A DNA stretch of 64,000 bases from Phialocephala subalpina (taxonomy: Eukaryota; Ascomycota; Leotiomycetes; Helotiales; Mollisiaceae). A program made the position numbers and the translations under genes. The stretch covers positions 39,874-103,873 of the forward strand of contig FJOG01000084.1 in the NCBI GenBank assembly GCA_900073065.1. Direction: 5' to 3'. Below, in pieces: positions 33,308-44,476 of the stretch (within the stretch, counting starts at the first letter, position 1; each line of letters begins with the position of its first letter). The notes below the pieces were generated by a model. The model saw only the letters and a list, made by a program, of their open reading frames with translations. It ran no database searches and had not been told where the DNA came from.

Positions 33308-34765
33308 ATGTCGGATTCCGACCGAGCCTCACCCTTGCCAGGAAACGGCCACGATGCGGGAGATTCAGACCGACCTGTCTCCGAAGAGCGAGATACTCCT
33401 CCAGCTCCAGCTGCGAACCCCGACCTCGATATGGATGACGAGGATAACGACAAAGAAGACGACGTCTCCGACAACGAATCCGAGCTCTCTGAAGTCGACG
33501 AAGCTGAGTTCGCAGAATTCGACCCTACCACTGTCGCCCTCGAAGACCGACCCCAGATTGGTATCGATGAAGATGTCGCTCGCACACTCAAAGCTGGAAA
33601 GCGGAAGCGCGCAGAGAAGGACGGCAAGCCCAAGGAGGGAAAGCGTGACAAGAAGAAGCGAGCACGTCGAGATGATGATGAGGACCCAGATGGAGAAGTC
33701 CTTGATGGCAAGCGGGTGAAGAAGTCAAAGAGTTCAAGGAGCGATGGAGAAAGAAGGGATCGTGATAAGGTTAGGGAGAGAAAGGAGAAGACACCGGAGA
33801 ATGAGGAGAACATGACACCAGAGGAGAGAAGACGACGAGCTCTTGATAGGGCTATGGATGCCGCCTTGAAGAATCCCAATAAGAGAAGACGCAAGAAGGA
33901 TGAAGTGGTAGGTCATCTACTGCGTAGCATTGAATGGGCTCTAATCATTACAGGATCTCGAGGAAGCTTTCGATGATGAAATTGCAGCATTAAAGATTCG
34001 AATGGAGCAAGCCTGCGAGGCCGATAATACCGCTCGTGAGCAAGGCCAGCCAGCTATCCACAAGCTCAAGATGTTGCCCGAGGTCGTTGCCCTTCTCAAT
34101 CGAAACACTGTCCAGCACTCTATTGTCGATCCCGATACAAACTTCCTGCAGTCCGTCAAGTTCTTCCTCGAGCCCCTCAACGATGGCAGTCTTCCCGCAT
34201 ACAATATTCAGAGAGATTTGTTTGCTGCTCTTACCAAGCTGCCAATTGAGAAGGAGGCTTTGCTTAGCAGTGGTATCGGCAAGGTGGTTCTCTACTATAC
34301 CAAGAGCAAGAAACCAGAGATTGGAATCAAGCGTATCGCTGAGAGATTGCTTGGAGAATGGTCGAGACCAATTCTCAAGCGCAGTGACGACTACAAGAAG
34401 CGCAGAGTCACGACGAAGGAGTTTGATCACCAGTATGTCTTTCACCTCTTCATTCTGACTGTACTAACATCATCTGCAGAGCCGCTCAACTTGCCATTCG
34501 ACCTGGCGCTGTACCATCCTCGCAGAATCAATCATCACAACGCGAGCCGATGTCTCAGCGGGATATCGAACGCGAGCGCTTCCTTGCCCAGCCAATTCGA
34601 AGCAACAGAGCGAGAATGGAGACTGCGAACACCAGTTATACCGTGGCTCCGAAGAGCACGTTCGACCCCAGCAAGGGCCTCGATCCTGCTATGCGACCTA
34701 TTGGTGCTGGTGGTATGGAGGCATTCAGAAAGATGACTGCCAAGCAAGGAAAGAAGCGATCTTGA
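33308..34765 (+). CDS. IWS1: transcription elongation factor IWS1 (Spn1)
   Basis: The model is join(33308..33907, 33954..34432, 34480..34765), 454 residues, with introns of 46 and 47 bp. The first 200 residues are acidic then strongly Lys/Arg-rich and disordered. The central part (about residues 230-335) is the TFIIS N-terminal (LW) domain, with FFLEPLNDGSLPAYNIQRDL, LTKLPIEKEALLSSGIGKVV and ERLLGEWSRPI. The conserved tail includes SYTVAPKSTFDP and FRKMTAKQGK. IWS1 binds Spt6 and elongating RNA polymerase II in the nucleus. It is an essential housekeeping gene, which anchors this half of the window as core genome. Confidence 0.93.
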
Positions 34766-35282
34766 GCTTGCAGTCCCTGTGCTTCTGGGACAATCGGTTT
34801 GTACTGTATTTCAGCGAGGAGTTCCCGGTAGAAATTGATACAGATCATAATTGATCTGGCCAAAAAGCAGTCATTACCTTAATGTTCCGCCTCGATGGGG
34901 TGAAGGAGGTGTTCATCCGTGGGGATCGAGATTCCATCCATGCCTTGACCGCGGAGGACCGGATGCGCATGCACCAACTATCCCATACGCATCTCACGAA
35001 CATGGACCATAGGTTCGAGGCATAGATATCCATGCAGTCTATCATAGTTTACTGACACAACACAATCGTGCTTTGTTGCACATCGATACGGCTTCGGCCC
35101 GCGGCCGTCCGCCGCGGCTATCGTTCTCCTCAGACTTCGTGAACCATGATGTGAAATTGTTGCATGTCGCAGAGTTACGGACCGTGTCCGTACCCGCGGA
35201 CTTTTGCCTTCTTAGAGTTACATCAGTCGGCAATTGTCCGTTGGGCGAATGGAGCTGCATTCTGTATCGGCAAGTCATTTAT
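34766..35282. other. intergenic between convergent IWS1 and NmrA-like gene
   Basis: 3' flanks of two convergent genes. No additional gene is seen. Confidence 0.55.
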
Positions 35283-36269
35283 CTATCGATGTTCCTTTTG
35301 CTCAAGGAGCACACGCAATTCTTCCTCGAGCTCATAGACTCCCTTCTGCCATCCTGCCTCTGCTTTATCGCCGAAGTCGGCTGTGTACCTGTTGTCCCCC
35401 TCGAAAAGACCATATGTCCCCAGCATTTGATACGCTGTACTATTCAAGCGATCATGCACACCGTTCTTTGTATCCTCATCCCATTGCTTTAACCCTTCCT
35501 CGCGGAGGCCGCCCAGAGACACGGACCGAGTGTTCCACTTCTCCTTGGCGACTTCTTCCGCGATAGCAAGCAATTGATTGTTGGAGATCGTGTAGTCGGC
35601 AAAGTAAGCTGGCCGATTGACATACTTTTCAGGACGAGACAGGACTTCCACGCTCGCTCGTCCCACCATGCTGATGCCGGACATCGAGATTCTCTGATTG
35701 CCCGAGCCAAAGATCGTCACAGTGCGAGACTTGGGATCAAGCCAGAAGATGCCACGGGGAATTGCTGTCATCATCAGCCGTCTTTCATCTCATCTCGTCA
35801 GGATCTACGAACCCCAGTCCCAGAACGGCCCACAGATGATTGCCGTCCAATGCATACTGCTTCCTGCGTCTTGGATCTTCCGCTCGAGATATCTCTGTGC
35901 CTTTCTTTTGGGTTCGAAGATCTGCAGCTCATCAACGTGGGCGTTGAATGTGTCGGAGCTGAAGTCGGGGGTGATGAGATGCTTGATACCGCAGGCGAGA
36001 GCAGCGACCGCGATGGCTTTGTGGTGAGCAGCAGCTGCTGCAGGGTTGTAGGCGCAGACGATTGCATCTTGATTCTTGAAAACGTCGGAGAGAGATGAAT
36101 ATGAATAGTCTGTTGTGAGGTACTTGGCTGACAGGTTGGAGGTGCTTGAGTTGATAGTGCTTCGTGAGACGGCTGTCACGTCGAAGCCGGAGGCGATCAA
36201 GGCGCCGACGATGGGACGGCCGACATTGCCTGATGCTCCTAGGACTACGACTTTTCGTATCGTCGACAT
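35283..36269 (-). CDS. NmrA-like / isoflavone-reductase-like NAD(P)-binding protein
   Basis: The model is complement(join(35283..35764, 35813..36269)), 312 residues. The 48-bp intron (GT...CTGATGATGACAG) restores FWDWAIPRGIFW across the junction. The N-terminus is a Rossmann fold with the dinucleotide-binding GASGNVGRPIVGAL. Further family features are DAIVCAYNPAAA, KHLITPDFSSDTFN and HWTAIICGPFWDW. Members are atypical short-chain reductases or redox-sensing regulators such as NmrA; the substrate cannot be predicted. The ATG at 36269 is placed six residues before the first beta strand, as usual, so the longer open frame to 36341 was not used. Confidence 0.88.
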
Positions 36270-36608
36270 CTCGAATTGGGAATGGGAATTGGAATTGTGG
36301 ATTTCAACAACGGTTGAAGCTGTTGCAAATTGTCCTCTCAACTGGGGCTTGAGTTCTTTTGTACCTGCATTTCACTACATCTAGGAAGAGGCAGTGCCGT
36401 CTCCGTTCGCGATTGCTCATGCTTCACAGCTTCAACTCTTTCATTATTTAAAAACACATGTTCGAATTTCTCGTGATACCGCGGGGCGGCCGACGTTTCA
36501 AGGCCATTGCAGCTGAGGGCTGGTCATTTATGCGGCACTTGCGTCCGCGATCGGGAGTATCAACCGGCCGCATCGCGCCCGCCTTCCTCCGAGTCGGCGG
36601 GGAAACCT

Positions 36609-37613
36609 CTATTCAAGATATTGTCTCCCAACGCGCCTCCACTCATCCTCGACCAAGTCATGTCCTTCCCTCATACCCATCGCTCTTCGAAACGGTAGCT
36701 GTTCTTCGGTATCGAGAGGATTCTGCTTGGGGCCCGGAGCTGTTGCCGGCGCAACCAATCCATCACATTCCAGACAGAACTTACTCCAATCTGAGCGTAA
36801 TGCAAGAATATTCAAGCCAAGTCCTAAAATGCCGTTCTGGACACCGCTGTGGACCTCGACCCGAGGTCTAGGATAGGCATTGGGATGCTTCACGGCATCG
36901 ATATCCTCCCCACAAGGACACTTTGGCATCCGCGACTGAGTCTCTTGTCTAGCCCGGCCACCTCTTGGTTCTCTTCGGACTCTCAGATTTCTCCCGGCGG
37001 GACCACGGCTCTGTGTTGCCTGTCCGAAGTCCCAGTGTTGACGTTTATTTCTTACACGCCTTTCCCAGCGTCCCAGTATCCAATCGCAGCAAACGACACA
37101 GGTATTGTTGCTCATCTTCACCAGGCATTTGCAACTGTTGTAGCCATGTGGGTAGTTCCTTGTTGCATGACGATGGCATTTCCCACAGAGCGGCATCCAG
37201 CTTCGATGCTTCAGCTGATGCGTGATAAACGCTTCTTTGTCTTCAGTACAAAATTTGCAAGCTCGATCATTGGGATTGGCATGGAATGCTCGTGCGCATG
37301 GGTACCAGTCGTTTTGATCGAAGGGGTAATATGGTGCTGCTGGCGTCGGGACAACAGGCCCAACAGTTGCTGGGTTGAGTCCGTGATCGACAATACGTTG
37401 ATTCATGTGGGCAACGATCGTTGGCTGAGGTAAGCTGCAGAACAACAGTCGTTTAAATATCCAGCTGTGAGGCCCAACTGCGGCTGCTGGCGGAAGGACG
37501 CCCCAATTTTGACAGTTGCCTACGTGTACAGTCAGCAAAGCTGTCATGTTGAAAGTTTCCGGCTGTGTGGTACATACAACGACTATTTGGAGGCTCGGAA
37601 TTTGCGACTCCAT
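36609..37613 (-). CDS. Cys-rich protein of unknown function
   Basis: An ORF of up to 334 residues ending at 36609. The central part has several zinc-type cysteine pairs (CKFC, CGKC, CKC, CVVC, CPC) with interspersed His, and a late CLEC pair, suggesting one or two zinc-binding modules. The N-terminus is uncertain: the first 80 residues read like non-coding sequence, and a GTATGT ... CTGACTGTACACGTAG pair could be an intron that breaks the frame. Translation may start at an internal ATG such as the one before NQRIVDHGLNP. No family is recognised. The R/G-rich stretch at about 215-235 could contact nucleic acid. Confidence 0.55.
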   Translation of the reverse strand: MESQIPSLQIVVVCTTQPETFNMTALLTVHVGNCQNWGVLPPAAAVGPHSWIFKRLLFCSLPQPTIVAHMNQRIVDHGLNPATVGPVVPTPAAPYYPFDQNDWYPCARAFHANPNDRACKFCTEDKEAFITHQLKHRSWMPLCGKCHRHATRNYPHGYNSCKCLVKMSNNTCVVCCDWILGRWERRVRNKRQHWDFGQATQSRGPAGRNLRVRREPRGGRARQETQSRMPKCPCGEDIDAVKHPNAYPRPRVEVHSGVQNGILGLGLNILALRSDWSKFCLECDGLVAPATAPGPKQNPLDTEEQLPFRRAMGMREGHDLVEDEWRRVGRQYLE

Positions 37614-39496
37614 ACCGATATCTTGTGAGGTCGTCCCCGAGTCGCCCTTGGATGGCTCGTCTAGGCGCAGTACCTGCTTGGGCTAGATTCCTGGGAAGTT
37701 CAGTTTGGTCTTTGAACGATATGGGGGTTCTTACAAAGTATCTTGTGCGTTGACATTACTCAGAATTCCTTCCAAGATTGGACCTTGAAGGATATCACCT
37801 ACTCCAAGAGGCCGAGCAGCCATATTCTTGTTGTTTTTTGGTAATTTTTTTTTTTACAAATCTTTACTATGCTTTGGAATTCTCTTCAATTTGCTGTACT
37901 CGAGGCAGTCATTGCTATGGTCTCGCGCTCTTTTATGAGCATAGATACTTTTCTTTCTCGAGGCCGTTGTCACACTTCAGAAGAGCTCTTTGTTCAAACC
38001 TTTGAAGCACAGATACACAGCAAGGTCTCATAGTGTCAATTTCGCTGCATGCGGTCGATCCCAGCAGGCAGGACAATGAAACGCTCCAAAAATGGATCTT
38101 GCTCATGTTTCATTCGTCACATCTCAGCCGCTAATTGCCTTTCCAAAGCTCAAGACGACAGATCTTGCACAATTTCACAAGAGCTACTTCTCGCGCCTCA
38201 TCGTTTCGACTTCTGATGTACAGAGCGGTGTTATTGCGGCCTCCAAATGAGGGAAAGGGGGCGATCGTGGGGTAAATGAGTCACGTACACGCTTACATTT
38301 TCATTCTTCAATCAAATCTATTTGTCAAGGTCAAGAATTTTGGTCTGGAATTGGTTTATTGTAGCATGTCCTTTTATTTATTTACTTTTCCATGTTCATA
38401 GTTCCCCTGCACAACGTACAGAAGTCTCCGACGACTCTCCTGACAGTCTTTTGGGTGCAAAGAGACGAGTTGCGGTATTGACAGAACGGTTTTNNNNNNN
38501 NNNNNNNNNNNNNNNNNNNNNNNNNNNNNNNNNNNNNNNNNNNNNNNNNNNNNNNNNNNNNNNNNNNNNNNNNNNNNNNNNNNNNNNNNNNNNNNNNNNN
38601 NNNNNNNNNNNNNNNNNNNNNNNNNNNNNNNNNNNNNNNNNNNNNNNNNNNNNNNNNNNNNNNNNNNNNNNNNNNNNNNNNNNNNNNNNNNNNNNNNNNN
38701 NNNNNNNNNNNNNNNNNNNNNNNNNNNNNNNNNNNNNNNNNNNNNNNNNNNNNNNNNNNNNNNNNNNNNNNNNNNNNNNNNNNNNNNNNNNNNNNNNNNN
38801 NNNNNNNNNNNNNNNNNNNNNNNNNNNNNNNNNNNNNNNNNNNNNNNNNNNNNNNNNNNNNNNNNNNNNNNNNNNNNNNNNNNNNNNNNNNNNNNNNNNN
38901 NNNNNNNNNNNNNNNNNNNNNNNNNNNNNNNNNNNNNNNNNNNNNNNNNNNNNNNNNNNNNNNNNNNNNNNNNNNNNNNNNNNNNNNNNNNNNNNNNNNN
39001 NNNNNNNNNNNNNNNNNNNNNNNNGGACCGTCTCGTACGTAGTGGCTGCAGAAGGTGTACATGGTAAATGTGGTGTGACACATGTCTGCTGTATCCCTAG
39101 TGGGCCTAGACAGATTCGTTTCTTGAGTTTAAGGTGGAGATAGTCGCTGCTGAAGAATGCGATTGTAGAGCATCTTATAGGGCTCACGTTGCAACGTCGC
39201 AATCCTATTGTGTGTATGATCGACAAGTTGATAAAGGTTGTCTTGTAGTATTGACTCCCATTGTCATGATCTCAGAGGGTCTTTGTTCAAGTTTACCGAG
39301 TCAAGTCTTTGAATCAAGGAAGTACAGTAACTCATTGATGCTCTTTTATCTGAACCCTCCTAGAACAACAAATTGTGTAACAATACTTAAGTATTCTCTA
39401 CCACCTCCCCTGAACACTGATTCTCCCATCAAAACAAACCCACTTTACGCATCAATCAATTCTCAAACCCCACAAAACTAACCAAGACTATCAATA
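37614..39496. other. intergenic with assembly gap
   Basis: No gene supported. N run at 38494-39024. ORFs that appear to cross the gap are artefacts of unknown bases. Confidence 0.6.
38494..39024. other. assembly gap (531 N)
   Basis: Run of N in otherwise normal-composition intergenic DNA. The true length is unknown. Confidence 0.95.
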
Positions 39497-40519
39497 ATGT
39501 CCAGCTTCCCATACTTTGGTGGCCCCTCAGAGGACATTCGCGAGTACGAAAGACGTCAGGCTGAGGAGCTTCGCTGCTACAGAGAGAGAGATCAAAGACG
39601 CAAAGACGCTTACGAGTCGATCTCTAACGAAAGATCTCATGGTAGAGCTCGCTACACCTCACCAGTTGACGACCTGCCAGATATGTTTCGCCACGTCCGC
39701 GTCTCTTCGCCAGAGCCACCAAGGCGATCTCCTCGAGCTTACAGAACCCCTTCACCTCCACCTCCAAGACGTTCTTCCCAAGTCTTCAGAAGTCCGTCAC
39801 CACCTCGGACTTTCTACAAATCCTCCAATGCTGATAGATCGGGACCAACCAGTTACTACTCGACGAGCGAAGCTTATCCAGCAGAGTTCCGAACAAGAAG
39901 AGCACAGTCACCTCCAAGACCAGCTCCTAGAGGTCCATCACCGCCACCTAGCTCAAGATACCGTTCTCCTTCTCCTCCCCCGAGGAGAGCGTATCCTGGG
40001 TTCGGAAGAGTCTCTTCCCCACCCCATAGGCCTCGCAGTCCACCACCGAGAGCATACCGTCCTGAGCCTAGCAGACCTGCGTCGCCACCACCTAGACGAG
40101 CATATTTCCCACCCCCTCGCCCCCGATCACCACCCCGCCGCTTCCGCTCTCCGTCACCTCCACCACCGCCGCGTCACAGCTCACCACCTCAACCCAAGGA
40201 CGAAAACCCACACGGCATCTACACCTACGACGATGAAGAGCCAGACACTATCCCGATCGCCCCAGCCCCATGGAACAACAACTCCACCTCCATCTCCCGC
40301 TCCTCCCTTTTATCTTTCCTTGTTCGCAAGGGCGTTTCAAAAGAGACAGCGGAGAGGGAGGTGGATAAGGAGTTCGCGGCTCATGCACCAACTCGTCGGG
40401 GCGGTGCTGTGGAAGCTGGCCCAAGTATAGCTGAGATGAGGGCGAAGGCCGAGGCAAGAAAAGAGAGGGAGAATAGATGGGGAGGCGGAGAGAGGAGAGA
40501 GGAGAATGAGGGGTGGTAG
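39497..40519 (+). CDS. Pro/Arg/Ser-rich disordered protein
   Basis: A single-exon ORF of 340 residues from ATG at 39497. Residues 60-235 are a low-complexity region dominated by SPPP, PRR and RSPSPP motifs, resembling SR/proline-rich proteins involved in RNA processing or signalling scaffolds. The N-terminus is a charged helix-prone segment (EYERRQAEELRCYRERDQRR). The C-terminus is predicted helical, with a conserved-looking LLSFLVRKGVSKETAEREVD block and a basic tail. No catalytic domain is visible. The SPPP repeats could be SH3 or MYND ligands in general terms, but no partner can be named. Confidence 0.75.
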   Translation: MSSFPYFGGPSEDIREYERRQAEELRCYRERDQRRKDAYESISNERSHGRARYTSPVDDLPDMFRHVRVSSPEPPRRSPRAYRTPSPPPPRRSSQVFRSPSPPRTFYKSSNADRSGPTSYYSTSEAYPAEFRTRRAQSPPRPAPRGPSPPPSSRYRSPSPPPRRAYPGFGRVSSPPHRPRSPPPRAYRPEPSRPASPPPRRAYFPPPRPRSPPRRFRSPSPPPPPRHSSPPQPKDENPHGIYTYDDEEPDTIPIAPAPWNNNSTSISRSSLLSFLVRKGVSKETAEREVDKEFAAHAPTRRGGAVEAGPSIAEMRAKAEARKERENRWGGGERREENEGW

Positions 40520-40798
40520 AGAAGGGTAAGTGAACGTTTGCAAATAAGATAAGTGAGAGTAGCTGGTCTTCTCTCGAGGTAAGTGTTGTGTAATTTTGCG
40601 TATTCCTCGCTGGTCGATAGAACTTGAAATGAAATTTGTTTTCTTTTGACTTTTGCCTCATCATCGGGACTCATTCCACATTCGAGGATCTCTCAGTTGT
40701 TCTTGAAATTAATTCTTTGATAAAACAAAATAAAGCCGCTATGCCAAGCGCTTCCCAGAAATGCCCTCAAACTCCGGTGAACAATGCAAAACAAGTGA

Positions 40799-42565
40799 TC
40801 AATCCAAATTGATAGGATTCTTCGTCCTTATTCTCTCCCCGTACTTCCAGAACACTAAAGGAATCGGCGTCATGGCAAGTGCTAAGAACCCGAGCAAACT
40901 GTTACCCCACCCGATGCCCAGCTTGTCGTACATAGGCTGACCAGCAAGAGGGAGGAAAGCTCCGAGAATAGAACGCAGGATCGTTGCTGCTGCGATGGCT
41001 GATGCGGCGTATCGAGTGTAGGCGTCGACGAGGTAGTTCTGAACGGGCAACTGTACCACAATCAGTATTATCCAAAGGCTCAAGCAGACATGGTAAAAGG
41101 CTTACCATAACACTCATCATCCCAAAAGCCACCAACACCGTCCCCAAAATCGGCACAATAAAATGCGCCCTTGCCTGCGCACTCCATCCATACCAAAACA
41201 ATCCCACCGGCACACACAAACAGCAAACAATCATGGCCGGTAATCTGTACTCGGGCTTCCCAACCCCATTATTCTTCTTCTCGTAGTAAATGTATATCCT
41301 ATCCGCCGTCCCGCCAATAACTACAACGCCAATGATCGTCCCAACTCCTAACCCGAGAAACGTCAACCCTGCCGAACCAGTCGAGAAGCCGTAAATGCCC
41401 TGGAAGACGGAGGTAAAGGTCGTGAACAAGAGGTAGAGAAGACCGTAGACGAGAGACATGTGCAAGGAGAGCAAGGAGACGATAGGAGACATGAAGAGCA
41501 TCTTGAGCGGACGGATAATGGCGCGTTTCCAAACTGTCTTTTTGGGCAGGTTGCTGGCGAATTTGGATTTGTAGGCGTGGTCGTTGTGGGTTTCGCGGAG
41601 TTTCTTGGCTTTTGCTTCGAGGAGGGTGGTGGCGTACGTTTCGTCTAAGAAGAAGGTGACGACGGTGACGACTGCGGACTAAAGTTGATGTTAGCGGTTG
41701 GAGCCGGGGAGGGGAGAGGGGTGAGGGAAAGGAGGGGCTTACGCAGCAAGCGAGGATGCGGAATACCCAGCGCCAACCGATGCTTTCTGAAATATAACCT
41801 CCTGCTATAGGACCAATGATAGGGCCGATGAGAGGACCAAGCGAGAAGATGGCCATAGCTCCACCCCTCTCTTCTGCCCTCATCAGATCTCCAACTGAGC
41901 CAGCACCAATAGTCAAAGGCGCAACACCAGCGCAGCCCGCCCAGAATCGAAAGGCTAGTAACATCCCAAGATTCGGTGATTCACCACAGACAATCGTGCA
42001 TGCCAAGAAAAGGACGTTGCAGCATTGGTAGACTTTTCGACGTCCATACAGCTCGGAAAGAGGGGCGATGACCCTGAGGTAGTGAGTTGAGGTCCCTTGA
42101 AGATTGAAGGAGACTTACATTGGTCCAATAGCAAAGCCTAGAATGTATACCGAGACGACGAAAGATGCGAGCTCAACGTTCGTTGAATGGAATTCCTTCA
42201 TCAGCTGTGGGACTCCAGGTGCGAACATCGACGAGGCTAGGGGACTATGAAGAATTAGCATGCATCTCGTTGCTGATTTTTGGGACATACGTGATCAAGG
42301 TGATCGAGCTGACAATCCACAAGTTCTTCCATTTCTTCTTCGACGGCCAATTTAGAGGATTTTCGGGATCATCTTCCTCCCAGTCCACGATGTATTTCCT
42401 CTCTTCTGATGTTGCTGAAAATGTTCTTGGTCTTGAGGCCGACTCGGCGTCTGCAGTACTGTGTGCATCCTTCTCGGCGTCGATTTGTCTCCTTTCCTTC
42501 TCTGCATCTGTTGGAACAGTAGTGCGTCCAGCCTCGAGATCTGGTTCTGTGGCTGAGTGCTCCAT
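40799..42565 (-). CDS. MFS transporter, DHA1 (drug:H+ antiporter / polyamine-type)
   Basis: The model is complement(join(40799..41050, 41106..41678, 41743..42073, 42119..42244, 42291..42565)), 518 residues, with four introns of 45-64 bp that all keep frame. A long polar N-terminus ends in the signature [14 protein letters not shown] before the first membrane helix. Further DHA1 features are the LYGRRKVY loop 2-3 motif, [20 protein letters not shown] and a helix-5 [15 protein letters not shown]. Twelve membrane segments are expected at the plasma membrane. Relatives export azoles, mycotoxins or polyamines; the substrate here is unknown. It is not next to an obvious biosynthetic cluster. Confidence 0.92.
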
Positions 42566-43678
42566 TTTTGTAGAAGTCTATTTGAAGTTGTAAGTCTTGA
42601 AAGCTCAATAAGAAAAGCCTCAAGAGAATGAACGGAATGAAGATTAATAAGGAGTGATAATGCGAAAGCAAAACATCTTCTCGAAATTATATATAAATTG
42701 CATCCCGAAGACGAAGAGGCGGGGAGGAACCAGAACTTGCGCATCACGTTCAAACCCATCCTCTTCCGACTTTATGCACAACTTTGCACAATTCTGAGCT
42801 GATGCCAACGTATTGGCAGTCCTCAGACCAATCAACAGTCCTCGCTCCGTCAAACCCGAGAATATTCGTACTCGCACTCGGTGCGTATCCGAGAAATTCG
42901 TTTCGGTGGGCAACCCGAATTCTTGGGGGACCAATGAAAAGGAGGAAGTGGATATTCTGGAATCTGTCAAATTGATGACTTTCGTCCAATCTCGAAAAGT
43001 AACGCATGGAAATGACGAAATGGGTATGGTTCCCGGAAGTCTCGTCCTTCCCGCGACAAGGGTTGACGTTAGTTGAGGTCTGTGGTCTGAGATCGTGAAG
43101 GGAGAATTTGAAAATTTGGCAGTTTGGGGTTGTATCTCCGCTGGGTGGTCCCTTGGCCGACATGGGATTGAACAAAGTTATGGGATGAATTGATGGAAGG
43201 ACGGCTTGGAAGGAAGGAAGGACTTGGCTCCGGTGTAGATTTATGACGGCGGCAGGTTTGAAACGTTGTTTCCTCGACAACTGTGGTCGGTGAAGAGGTC
43301 ACGGTGCTGTGCTGGATCGGTGCCGAAGTCCTCATGACTGTCAGCTCGGATTGTACGAGCTGGTGGGGGGCCAGACGTCGACTCATGTGCTTCACCCAAC
43401 TGTTCAATCCATGACCTCTCGAAGGATGATGCGGGGTACTTTCATCCAACTGAGAACATCAGAGAAACTCAAGAAGTTGCTACTGCATGTCATGAATCTG
43501 AGCACCTGCCATCTGATAAATATGCTTGCACTTGCATCACCAAAACTTTATTTCGCGAGAATGCGAGCTCCGAAAAACAAGCAGAACATGGTGGAATTGA
43601 ACATTGCAGTGGACGATGCAGCCTCAAGGGTCTCGAAATCCGACACCGAATTTTTGTGACTCCGTTCCAAGAACGCCA
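42566..43678. other. intergenic, no gene seen
   Basis: The upstream region of the MFS gene, including its pyrimidine-rich leader, then unassigned sequence. ORFs on both strands (for example 42750-43280) show no domains. Confidence 0.5.
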
Positions 43679-44476
43679 CTATTTGCCCTTCCAGCAGAGC
43701 AGCTCACCAGCTTCGAGCACCCACTCATGGCCCTCAGTAGCCTCCCACTCCTCGAAAGCCTTTGCCCAAGTATCGAGCTCTTCCTTTGTTGCCATCCCAT
43801 ACTGAATTGCTTGGTCTGCCGCAGGTCCACTGACCCTGTCCAGATGACTTGGACTCCAGAATTTGCCCGTCGAGACAGCCAACTCTCCTCTATTCTCCTC
43901 GAATCCAGCCTCCTTCGCCCACTTTTCGAGATCGACGCCTGCAGCCGGGTGACCTCCCATCTTTGGTATCATTACGAGTGCTCTGTCCCAGTATCCTCGA
44001 ATGCCAGGAAGGTCGGGCTTCAACGACAAGACAACAGACGGACTGTTCTCTCGCAAAGCAATGATCCCTCCTGGCTTGCAGACTCGATAGAATTCCTTCA
44101 AGACCTTGACTGGATCTGGAATATGGACAAGTAACGCATGGGCGTGAACGATGTCGAAAGAGCTATCGGGGAAGTCTTTGAGGTCGGTCGCATCGCCAAC
44201 TTGGAACTTCAGGTTGGGGACTTCCGCAGGAGGGAAAGAGGTTGAAGCTTGCTTGATGATGCCTTCCGAGTTATCGACCCCGATTGTTTGTCCTTCCGAT
44301 GCTAGCTTGGCCAGATCTACCGTGATTGTACCTGGTCCACATCCAACGTCGAGAATATTTGCTGTCTTGGTAATGTGTGGGAGGAGGTATTGGCAGGAAA
44401 CCTGGCCAGTCCTTTCGCCGTAAAGCTTCGTGATGCTTTGGTCATCTGCCTTGATTATTCCTTTTTGGTACGCCAT
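43679..44476 (-). CDS. class I SAM-dependent methyltransferase (UbiE/Methyltransf_11-like)
   Basis: A single-exon ORF of 265 residues, full length. The SAM-binding motif I is ILDVGCGPGTITVDLA at about residues 41-56, followed by an acidic residue at the end of strand 2 (GVDNSEG), motif II-like VGDATDLKDFPDSSFDIVHA and the motif III region PGGIIALRE. There is no signal or membrane segment, so it is probably cytosolic. Fungal relatives act on small molecules, including in secondary metabolism, but the acceptor cannot be predicted. The neighbours give no pathway. Confidence 0.88.
   Translation of the reverse strand: MAYQKGIIKADDQSITKLYGERTGQVSCQYLLPHITKTANILDVGCGPGTITVDLAKLASEGQTIGVDNSEGIIKQASTSFPPAEVPNLKFQVGDATDLKDFPDSSFDIVHAHALLVHIPDPVKVLKEFYRVCKPGGIIALRENSPSVVLSLKPDLPGIRGYWDRALVMIPKMGGHPAAGVDLEKWAKEAGFEENRGELAVSTGKFWSPSHLDRVSGPAADQAIQYGMATKEELDTWAKAFEEWEATEGHEWVLEAGELLCWKGK

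Noticed and set aside
33223..33894. 223-codon minus-strand ORF rich in Ser and Arg
   Set aside because: It is the antisense shadow of the acidic/basic N-terminus of IWS1.
38322..39226. ORFs crossing the second assembly gap on both strands
   Set aside because: They are open only because N codons contain no stops.
39516..40430. 304-codon ORF in a second frame over the Pro/Arg-rich gene
   Set aside because: Its composition (His/Leu/Gln-rich) is a frame-shift shadow of CCA/CGA repeats; the 340-codon frame has the ATG, the terminal domains and the better context.
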